Shown piece by piece: positions 36,039 to 43,047 of a stretch of 64,000 bases of DNA. How positions within the stretch are numbered: the first letter of the stretch is position 1; every line of letters begins with the position of its first letter. Source of the stretch: Acidobacteriota bacterium (GTDB lineage: Bacteria > Acidobacteriota > Terriglobia > Bryobacterales > Bryobacteraceae); the NCBI GenBank assembly GCA_017307505.1, contig JAFKEE010000023.1:62001-126000 (forward strand), given 5' to 3'. Below the pieces are notes generated by a model. That model did no database searches. It was not told the DNA's origin and saw only the letters and a program-made list of their open reading frames with translations. Both the position numbers and the translations under genes were made by a program.

Positions 36039-37169
36039 GTGGCAGCTACAGTGCCTGCGTTCTTCACCGAGGATGCCCAAGCCCAGCTCGATGACCTTCT
36101 GATGCTCGTTTGCGAAGAACTGCAGCTTGCCCCAACGCGGTACCGGCTGGCAGTGGAACGCTATGGAGCCGTTAGCCGGGTCCTCGAAAGCGAGGGAAGC
36201 CCTTTTCGCGGCATTCCCCTGTCCATCTATCCCCAGGGGTCCATGGCACTCGGTACCACCGTGCGTCCGATGGACGGGCCGCATGATCTCGACTTTGTCT
36301 TCGAACTGGGGATTCCGCATCAGCGGATCGATCCAATGGCCCTCTTGGGGATGTTCTACAACTTCCTGAAGGGGCATGGAACGTACAGCGAGATGGTGTC
36401 CCTGAAAAACCGCTGCGTGCGTATTACCTACGCCAATGACTTCTACATGGACGTCCTTCCGTCCTGCAAGGATCTCCAGTTGGGCGGCACCTGCATTCAA
36501 GTCCCTGACCGCGAACTCGCAAATTGGAGTCCGAGCAACCCAACCGGCTACGTCAAATGGTTCCGCGATGCCTCGACCACGTTGTGCCTCGTCGAGAAGG
36601 CTGCTCAGCCCGTTCCGCCGCAACAACCAGCCGACAAGAAGCTACCCCTCCAACTCGCGGTCCAGTTGATGAAACGCTGGCGGGACGTCTTCTACCCCAA
36701 TCCCAAAGAGGCACCGATTTCGATCGTCTTGACGACCCTCGCCGGCCGGTGCTATCGCGGTGAGGTATCGCCGAGCGCTGCGCTTTCGGGGGCTATGGCG
36801 AGAATACTCGCCGCCATCGACGCGGCTGACTTGGCCGGCCGTCGGCTGGTAGTCCTGAATCCATCGAACCCACACGAGGACCTGAGCGAGAGATGGGACG
36901 ACAATCCTGATGCGTACCTGGCATTCAAGGCCGGGATGCGGCAGTTCTCAAAGGACTGGGGCCGGGTGCTTTCTGGCGGCCGGGAGACAAATCGATTGCT
37001 CGAAGAATTGTTCGGCGAACCCGTGAAAAAGGCCGTCGTGCGGCAGGCGCAGAATCTCCAGGAAAAGCGGAGGGCAAATCAACTCGGCGTTCGATCGAGC
37101 GGCGTGATTACCATGGCGTCCGCCGGTGCCACGGCACTTCGCCGCAATACATTCCATGGCAAGACATAA
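36039..37169 (+). CDS. CD-NTase (cGAS/DncV-like nucleotidyltransferase) of CBASS
   Basis: 376-aa cyclic oligonucleotide synthase that would signal on phage infection. The nucleotidyltransferase GS motif is YPQGSMALGTTV (G67-S68), the metal-binding pair is HDLDFV (D83, D85) and the third carboxylate is D138 in FYMDVLP. The GTG start has GAGG about 9 bases upstream and a TATAAT box before it. The next gene starts 14 bases before its stop. The nucleotide product cannot be read from sequence; the HNH-SAVED effector suggests a cyclic di- or trinucleotide. Confidence 0.92.
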   Translation: MAATVPAFFTEDAQAQLDDLLMLVCEELQLAPTRYRLAVERYGAVSRVLESEGSPFRGIPLSIYPQGSMALGTTVRPMDGPHDLDFVFELGIPHQRIDPMALLGMFYNFLKGHGTYSEMVSLKNRCVRITYANDFYMDVLPSCKDLQLGGTCIQVPDRELANWSPSNPTGYVKWFRDASTTLCLVEKAAQPVPPQQPADKKLPLQLAVQLMKRWRDVFYPNPKEAPISIVLTTLAGRCYRGEVSPSAALSGAMARILAAIDAADLAGRRLVVLNPSNPHEDLSERWDDNPDAYLAFKAGMRQFSKDWGRVLSGGRETNRLLEELFGEPVKKAVVRQAQNLQEKRRANQLGVRSSGVITMASAGATALRRNTFHGKT

Positions 37170-37596
37170 GTACCTGCGACCGAGATACCTGACGACGGCA
37201 CAGCAGGATTGGCTCGTGCAAGCCAAGTACCCGCAGTTCCGGTCACAAGGCAATCGCGGCAACCGCATCATTTGGACCGGGGAGCTTCAGCCGACGGCCC
37301 GAAGCGCGAAGTACTTGGTCGAGATCACCTACACAGTTCCGGCGAGGCCAAGAATCCGCGTCCTGCGACCGGAGTTGAAGCGGCGCGAAGGGTCCCACAA
37401 TCTGCCGCATGTTTTTGAAGACGACCTTCTTTGCGTCCATGAGGCGCAGGACTGGAACGCCACGATGATGATCGCCAACACCATCGTGCCTTGGATCAGC
37501 GGTTGGCTGTATTTCTACGAGGTCTGGCTGGACACAGGATATTGGGAGGGTGAGGGCACACACCCGCACCGACCAGAACATCATTCCGCGGCATGA
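37156..37596 (+). CDS. E2-like (Cap2-short type) conjugation protein of CBASS
   Basis: 146 aa with a ubiquitin-conjugating (E2) fold pattern: LVEITYTVPARPRIRVL as the beta sheet, then HVFEDDLLCVHEAQDW with the candidate catalytic C93, and PWISGWLYFYEVWLDTGYW. Matches E2-only proteins of short type II CBASS, which conjugate to or prime the CD-NTase. No E1 or JAB gene is in this operon. It overlaps the CD-NTase end by 14 bases and the effector start by 4 (ATGA). Confidence 0.8.
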   Translation: MARHKYLRPRYLTTAQQDWLVQAKYPQFRSQGNRGNRIIWTGELQPTARSAKYLVEITYTVPARPRIRVLRPELKRREGSHNLPHVFEDDLLCVHEAQDWNATMMIANTIVPWISGWLYFYEVWLDTGYWEGEGTHPHRPEHHSAA

Positions 37597-38732
37597 AGGG
37601 CGCTATGGCAGCGAAGAAGACTCAGCGAGGATATAAGGATCAGACCTTGAAGCTCCTGTGGGGGCGCGCAGCCGGAAGATGCTCGGCACCGTGGTGCCGG
37701 GTGAATCTGATCGCAGAAGAGACTGATTACGACCCTGCCGTGCCCATCGGGGAAATCGCTCATGTGGAAGCAGCGGCGGATGGCGGGCCCCGTGCCAACT
37801 CCGCTTTGTCGCGAGAACAGCGGGACTCCTACGAGAACCTCATTCTGCTCTGCGCGCATTGCCATGCGCGCTTCGACCGTCAAGAGAAGTCCCATTCGGT
37901 AGAAGCCATTCGCCGACTCAAACAGGATCATGAGGCTTGGGTGAAGGCGAGTCTCCCGGAGCGAGGCCGATCGAGGCGCGGCTGGCGCGCGATTCTTCTC
38001 CGGGGTGACCACCCCGTCGATCCAGCAACATTCGAAGAGGCGCTCTCCCCGGACCACATTGACGGTGGAGTCTTTGAACTGAGTGTTGCTGGCATCGGAA
38101 ACAGCTGGAGTGATGTGCCGGCCATGCTCAGCGGCGGATTGGAGTCGGCTCTCGCGGTCAGTGATCTGTTCGAGAGCCGTTTCGCCGTGTTTCCGCTCGC
38201 TGCGGTGAGCGCATGTCTCTACCTTGGATACCTATTGACGAACCGACCAACAATCAAGCTTTTTCAGTTTCACCGTGACGAGAGAACCTGGGTTTGGCCG
38301 GGCAGTCCGACCGAGCGAGAAGGTCTCTCCGTGACCACAGTGCACGGATGTGAGGAACCCTCAGACGTGGCCTTCTTGTTCGAACTGAGCGCTACCATCG
38401 ATCGTGAGAGAGTGAGGTCTATCCTCCCTGCCCGGACGCAGATTGTTTCCCTGTCAGTCCCGACTCCTCGAACGAGCTGGCTGCAGTCGCCCCGCCATCT
38501 GGTTGAGTTGGCACGCACGGCGAGAGAGATTTTTGAAGACGTGTTAGCCAACAGCCCCGAAGCTGGCCGGTGGCACGTTTTTTATGCTGGCCCGGCGCCT
38601 GGTGCGGTTGCGGTCGGCCAGCAGTTGAACCCAACCATGACGCCTCCGGTACAGTTGTACGAGTTCCGGTACCCAAACCACATTCCGAGCGTCCTTATCG
38701 GAGGCTCCCAACCCAGAAACGATAACCAGTAG
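37593..38732 (+). CDS. cap5: HNH-SAVED effector nuclease (Cap5-type) of CBASS
   Basis: 379 aa. The N-terminal HNH endonuclease has C30...C35, H57 in GEIAHVEA, N82 in YENLILLC and CAHCH (87-91). From about residue 130 the SAVED sensor domain follows (VFELSVAGIGNSW, later ELSATIDRERV and WHVFYAGPAPGAVAVGQQL). The SAVED domain binds the cyclic nucleotide and activates the HNH domain to degrade DNA. ATG overlaps the E2 stop; an internal ATG at 37605 has its own AAGGG and could also be used. Confidence 0.92.
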   Translation: MKGAMAAKKTQRGYKDQTLKLLWGRAAGRCSAPWCRVNLIAEETDYDPAVPIGEIAHVEAAADGGPRANSALSREQRDSYENLILLCAHCHARFDRQEKSHSVEAIRRLKQDHEAWVKASLPERGRSRRGWRAILLRGDHPVDPATFEEALSPDHIDGGVFELSVAGIGNSWSDVPAMLSGGLESALAVSDLFESRFAVFPLAAVSACLYLGYLLTNRPTIKLFQFHRDERTWVWPGSPTEREGLSVTTVHGCEEPSDVAFLFELSATIDRERVRSILPARTQIVSLSVPTPRTSWLQSPRHLVELARTAREIFEDVLANSPEAGRWHVFYAGPAPGAVAVGQQLNPTMTPPVQLYEFRYPNHIPSVLIGGSQPRNDNQ

Positions 38733-38747
38733 AAGGAGATCAACACA

Positions 38748-38981
38748 ATGAGCAATCAAAAAACAACGCCAGTCCGGCACGATGCTCCGGGTATGCGCGG
38801 TCCCCGAGGTAGGAACGAGGACGGCGAACTCCGTCAGAAGCGCGGAGACACGCACGTCGGCACCATCGAAAAGCAATACGGCGTCGATTTCGGCGTGCGG
38901 AGCGACATGAAACTCGACACGCTGCGCGAGCGCCTCGGCGCCGTATCAATAGAAGACCTGATCGACAAACGGGGCTCGTAG
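38748..38981 (+). CDS. small charged protein after the CBASS effector
   Basis: 77 aa with a strong AAGGAG 8 bases before ATG, 15 bases after the effector stop, so co-transcribed with CBASS. The N-terminal half is basic and probably disordered; the C-terminal part (THVGTIEKQYGVDFGVRSD, then LDTLRERLGAVSIEDLI) looks like a conserved helical module. Not recognised as a known Cap protein. Could be a CBASS regulator or an independent antitoxin-like gene. Confidence 0.7.
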   Translation: MSNQKTTPVRHDAPGMRGPRGRNEDGELRQKRGDTHVGTIEKQYGVDFGVRSDMKLDTLRERLGAVSIEDLIDKRGS

Positions 38982-39346
38982 ACAAGTGCTGCCACCCAGA
39001 CGGCTCGCCGAGCCAGAATGACCTGGCCACACCCTTGACTTCGGACATCCAGAGTCAGGCGCGGGTTTCAGGAACGTTCTGCGCGCCGTTCTGGACCCAG
39101 CGGGAGGCTAACTGACCCAACCCGCGCATGTTGTGGTATTCCGATGTCCCTGAGTCGGGCTCGCGGTTCATGGGAAGGCAGAGCAGCCAGGTGCAGGCTC
39201 CGCACGCGATGAGCCGCCCTGCCAAGCGGGCCGAGTAAATGAGTTATGCCCGGAACTCGGAATCGGGCACCAAGCCCACTACAGGTTAAGGCGTAGCTCG
39301 GGACTATTGCAGGAACACGGCGAGGTGCGGGTGGAGGTCTCAGGCA
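38982..39346. other. intergenic region between convergent CBASS and T4SS operons
   Basis: 365 bases, no supported gene. A short GC hairpin (GGCTC/GAGCC, 39002-39014) follows the last CBASS gene and may help end its transcript; no U-tract is present. The rest shows no RNA gene that I can recognise. Confidence 0.45.
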
Positions 39347-39376
39347 ACTCACGGGACTGCGTCATTCCCACTGAGT
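39347..39376 (-). terminator. imperfect hairpin at the 3' end of the T4SS core operon
   Basis: Immediately after the VirB8 stop, ACTCA (39347-39351) pairs with TGAGT (39372-39376), and GGGA (39353-39356) with TCCC (39366-39369), giving a 9-bp two-part stem. It occupies the end of a leftward run of T4SS genes. No T-run, so Rho-independent action is uncertain. Confidence 0.4.
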
Positions 39377-40141
39377 CTAGCGGTCAAGCAAAGAGCTCTT
39401 CTGATCCAGTCCTATATCTCGATCCCCGACCATTTGCTGTTCCCAGAACTCCCCAACCAGTAGACCCGAGGGATGCTGCTGAGTTCGGCCAGAATAGACC
39501 AGTCGGATTTGATATCGGCAGACCATCTTCTCGGTCTGCTCGATTCGTTGGGCCGTGACCCGATGGATCTCCTTCGCCGCGAAGACTTGGTAGGCCCAAG
39601 GCATTCCGGCAACTGGTTCGATGGAACGGATCTTGACGCTCGAAGTGATGGATTCGGCCTTGATCTTGCCAAGAGTGTCGTCCTCCCGGAACTTGTTCAT
39701 TGTGAAGGTGCGAAGGTTGACGGTCATCAGGTTCAGCGAGTCGGCGTACTGCCGTTCGACGTTCGCCGGGGTGTAGGTCAAGTAGGCGTTGAGGAACCTC
39801 CTTACGATGGCGCGGCCCTCCACGTCCGACGGGGCAGTTCCGGCGTCGGAGGAGGACGCGCTCTGGGCCTGGACAGGTGGCACGAGCGGAGAACGGACCT
39901 GCAGGGCGGTTCCCCCGACAACCGTTGCCTCTCCGGCTCCATCGACCCGGATCACCACCGGCGGTTGCAGGCGCACGTAGGCGAAGAGTCCAAGTGCAAG
40001 TAGCGCCAACAATCCGCAGGTGAGGCCGAGCGCGGCCATGCGGTTGGCGTAGGCGCGTAGGGCGCCGTCCATCTCGTAGTACTTGGAGATCTGCTGCTTC
40101 TCCGGAAGCGTTGATCGATCTTTGCGTTGAAGGCTAAACAT
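39377..40141 (-). CDS. VirB8/TrbF-like T4SS assembly protein
   Basis: 254 aa bitopic protein. One transmembrane helix near 36-55 (LGLTCGLLALLALGLFAYV) follows a cytoplasmic start, then a linker and a periplasmic NTF2-like domain (VEGRAIVRRFLNAYLTYTP, then YQVFAAKEIHRVTAQ). This is the VirB8/TrbF architecture, which nucleates the inner-membrane T4SS complex. AAAGGAGG is upstream. It is the last gene of the T4SS core block. Confidence 0.83.
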   Translation of the reverse strand: MFSLQRKDRSTLPEKQQISKYYEMDGALRAYANRMAALGLTCGLLALLALGLFAYVRLQPPVVIRVDGAGEATVVGGTALQVRSPLVPPVQAQSASSSDAGTAPSDVEGRAIVRRFLNAYLTYTPANVERQYADSLNLMTVNLRTFTMNKFREDDTLGKIKAESITSSVKIRSIEPVAGMPWAYQVFAAKEIHRVTAQRIEQTEKMVCRYQIRLVYSGRTQQHPSGLLVGEFWEQQMVGDRDIGLDQKSSLLDR

Positions 40142-40156
40142 CGCCTGTCGCCTCCT

Positions 40157-41353
40157 TTATGCTGAATCCGAATCCTGAGAGGGAGCTACCGCTCTCGCTG
40201 CGAGCCCTCGACCTGCCTGAACCACTCGCTGGGCTCCTTGAACGCCAAGCGCTGCCGCAGCGCCGGCAAGCCAACCAACGGCATGGGGGAAGTTGACCGG
40301 ACGATGTTGGCCGATCGATCCCGTGGATTGCCGTGGGCCCGATGGAGCGCCAGTTTGAGGCGTGGTGCTGCCGCCCACGGCTTGTCCCGCGCTTGCGGGA
40401 GGCGGCGGTGCTGGTGGCGCGCCGCTGGGCACCGCACTACCCATTCCCGCGCTCTCCGCTCCACCCCCGGACGACGCAGTGCGGCCGAAACCATCCGCGG
40501 CGCCGGATGCGGTCGCTACTGCCGCCTGCGCCATCGCAGCGGCAGTTCCGAGGACCGTCAGCATGGTCGAGCCCAGGTCGCCCTCAACGATCCGCTTCGC
40601 CAAGAAGGGAATCAGCAGGATGCAGACGGAGAACAGGATGCTCGCTGCGGCGAGCAGCACTTCCGCCGTTGCTCCTTGGAGTGCGCCGCCGAAGCTCCCC
40701 GCGCCTGTAATTGCCGCCATACTGTGGATGTTCAGCGCCATCGCCAACCTGCAGAAGATGCCGTACAACAATCCCCATGTTGCGAAGATGAAGACATTCA
40801 CCGCATAGCGCCGAGCGAGGTTCCCGAGTCCCAACGTCGGCAATACGGATAGGACCAGAGGACCGGTGACGTACATGATCGTGCCGAACAGGGAATACAA
40901 CACCGCGAAGATCGTGTAGGACACCGGATACAGAATCATCGCGACAAGCAGCAGAACGGCGCTGAGTAAACCCGAGATCGCTCCGGTCACGAGGTTGAGC
41001 AACGTTGTCGAATTGATCGCGGTATTCCGAATCTCGGTCAGCCAAGCCGCGAAGACGTCAGTTGGCCCCACGCCGGCCATCGCGTGGGCCATCTGGTTGA
41101 ATGCTCCGACGATTCCGCGAAAGACGGCGTCGTAGACAGTTCCACCATTCAGGAAGAGCAGTCCCAAGGCCAGGTACTTGACGGCCGACACCCCGAGCGC
41201 GCGGATATCGCCACCACGAACCCACGCCTCGTAGGCCGAGAAGAGGAGCGAGGAGAGGAGAATCCCGTAGGCGACGGTGAGGATGGTGCTCATCAGGCCA
41301 GCCGAGTTGATCCCGCTCAGGGCCGTATTGAACATCTGCTCAAACAGAAACAC
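40157..41353 (-). CDS. VirB6/TrbL-like polytopic channel protein
   Basis: 398 aa. Six or more hydrophobic segments occupy residues 15-275, followed by a low-complexity Gly/Ser/Pro/Ala-rich tail of ~110 residues, a common feature of TrbL/VirB6. The GTG start is supported by TAGGAGG 8 bases upstream; a nearby in-frame ATG six codons on is the alternative. It lies directly before the VirB8-like gene and after the two VirB5-like genes, the usual TrbJ-TrbL-TrbF order. Confidence 0.83.
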   Translation of the reverse strand: MFLFEQMFNTALSGINSAGLMSTILTVAYGILLSSLLFSAYEAWVRGGDIRALGVSAVKYLALGLLFLNGGTVYDAVFRGIVGAFNQMAHAMAGVGPTDVFAAWLTEIRNTAINSTTLLNLVTGAISGLLSAVLLLVAMILYPVSYTIFAVLYSLFGTIMYVTGPLVLSVLPTLGLGNLARRYAVNVFIFATWGLLYGIFCRLAMALNIHSMAAITGAGSFGGALQGATAEVLLAAASILFSVCILLIPFLAKRIVEGDLGSTMLTVLGTAAAMAQAAVATASGAADGFGRTASSGGGAESAGMGSAVPSGAPPAPPPPASAGQAVGGSTTPQTGAPSGPRQSTGSIGQHRPVNFPHAVGWLAGAAAALGVQGAQRVVQAGRGLAARAVAPSQDSDSA

Positions 41354-41365
41354 TGCTTCGACCTC

Positions 41366-42214
41366 CTACTTGTTCAGCTCGGTGAGCTTGTTCCGGGTTT
41401 CGCGCGTGAATCGTGCCGACTCTTTCATCCGGGCACTTTGTGCGGCCAGTTCGATCGTGCGGATCCGCATCAACTCCGCCAGCGCCTGTTGGGTGTAGGC
41501 ATGTGAACGAACCAGCCAGGCGCCCGCTTGCGCGCCGATCATCTCGGCCGTTCCAGGAGCCGTGGATTGCAGGGCGGTCATCATCTGCTCCGCAGCGGCA
41601 AGTTCCTGGTCGGCGATGGCGTCGATCGCGATGGCTCGTTTCATGGCGGCCTGTGCGGCGGCGTCCGAACTGTCGATCAAGTCGCGCTGTGCGGGATGGG
41701 CCTCGGTGGCAGCGGGAAGCGGCGTGTAGACCGCGGCGAAGTTCCCGCCGACGGCTCCGATCTGGCCGGCGTCCCTGGAGAGAAGCACGGCTTCGAGTTG
41801 CCGTGGGTTCGGCAATGTAGCGCTTCGAACGATGACATTCCAGATCCCGCGAATGGCCGCGTAGATACCCTGAACCTGCCCAACCAGTGCACGGGCCCGA
41901 TCAATCGCCTGCTGCGGGTAGATCACGTTCCGCTGGAAGTCGAAGATCGCGCCCATGATCTGTTGTGCCGCGGTCATGATCGAGTTGATCTGCTGCAGAA
42001 TTGGCCCGATTACATTGCGGAGGGCGTTGTTGACGCTCGTCATGACGTTGTTCAGCGTGTTCATTCCGCTCGTGACGATGTTGATCAAGCCGAGCAGAAT
42101 GCCGAATTGCGCGTTGGCCGGCTGAGGCGCGAAAAACGAAACGATCAGCAGAACCGCGACCAGCCGTGTCCGGTTACGAACGAGGATGCTCCAGAGTTGG
42201 GATAGTGCTGGCAT
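41366..42214 (-). CDS. VirB5/TrbJ-like secreted protein, copy 2
   Basis: 282 aa with a signal peptide (cut near PANAQ, residues 31-35) and long amphipathic helices, as in TrbJ/VirB5 minor pilus proteins. It is a paralogue of the adjacent 42223-43047 product: both have a QF/QLS-start after AxAQ, an LPNPxxLEAV segment in the middle and end in FTRExRxKxxELNK. TAGGAG is 6 bases upstream. Confidence 0.8.
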   Translation of the reverse strand: MPALSQLWSILVRNRTRLVAVLLIVSFFAPQPANAQFGILLGLINIVTSGMNTLNNVMTSVNNALRNVIGPILQQINSIMTAAQQIMGAIFDFQRNVIYPQQAIDRARALVGQVQGIYAAIRGIWNVIVRSATLPNPRQLEAVLLSRDAGQIGAVGGNFAAVYTPLPAATEAHPAQRDLIDSSDAAAQAAMKRAIAIDAIADQELAAAEQMMTALQSTAPGTAEMIGAQAGAWLVRSHAYTQQALAELMRIRTIELAAQSARMKESARFTRETRNKLTELNK

Positions 42215-42222
42215 CTCTTCTC

Positions 42223-43047
42223 CTACTTGTTCAGCTCCGAAACCTTCGTCCGCGACTCCCGGGTGAAGTTGGCGCCGCGCTTCAGCGTCATGGTGTCGTG
42301 GGCAAGCCGAGCGGCCTCCTGCCGGAGCTGCCCGGCGAGCATCTTCTGGATGTGCGCCTGGCTCTGGACCGTGGCGATGTAGGCGGCCGCCGCTGACATG
42401 GCAGCGCTACCGGGGGCCATCCGCGTAGCTTCCTCTTCAATCGCCTCCGCCGCTCGCAGTGTGTTTTCCGCCGCCGAGTCGCCCATCTTCAGGGTCATGA
42501 GTTGATCGATCGCCAGGGCGTCGTCAACGTCAATCAGGTTGCGTTCTTCGGGATGAACCTCCGAAGGCGCGGGCAGCGTGCCAAATGTCCGCTGGAACTC
42601 TGCAAGAAGTTGCGCGTGATCCCCAACCTGGCGATTCCGCATCACTGCCTCCAGGCGGCTTGGGTTCGGCAGTTGTGCGCTGTTGACGCCAATCGAATAC
42701 AGGTTGTTGAGGAGGCCACGGAAGGTCGCGATCAGGTTCGCGGCGAGATTGCGGGCGCGGTTGATCTCCGAAAGCGGCCAGACGACCTGTTCCCAGAGGT
42801 TGCGTAATTGATTGAGGAAGCCCTGGAGAGCCTGGGCAGCGGACTGGACACCCTCCAGCAACGGCCGCATCGTGTTGTTGATGAAGCTGAGGATGTTGTT
42901 CGCAACCTGATTCACGAGATTGAACGCCCCGGTGATCCCGCCAAGGCTCAACTGCGCATGAGCCGGTTGAGGCGCGACAATTGCCAGTGCCAGGATCAGG
43001 GCCAAGCTGACGGCAAGGAGTTTCGTGAGATGTTGCCAGTCAAACAT
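42223..43047 (-). CDS. VirB5/TrbJ-like secreted protein, copy 1
   Basis: 274 aa, signal peptide ending near PAHAQ (residues 28-32), then helical TrbJ/VirB5-like sequence. Tandem paralogue of the next gene. The ATG overlaps the VirB4 stop region by 8 bases and has AGGAGGGG upstream. VirB5 proteins sit at the pilus tip and may contact recipient cells, so two copies could widen recipient range (inference). Confidence 0.8.
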   Translation of the reverse strand: MFDWQHLTKLLAVSLALILALAIVAPQPAHAQLSLGGITGAFNLVNQVANNILSFINNTMRPLLEGVQSAAQALQGFLNQLRNLWEQVVWPLSEINRARNLAANLIATFRGLLNNLYSIGVNSAQLPNPSRLEAVMRNRQVGDHAQLLAEFQRTFGTLPAPSEVHPEERNLIDVDDALAIDQLMTLKMGDSAAENTLRAAEAIEEEATRMAPGSAAMSAAAAYIATVQSQAHIQKMLAGQLRQEAARLAHDTMTLKRGANFTRESRTKVSELNK

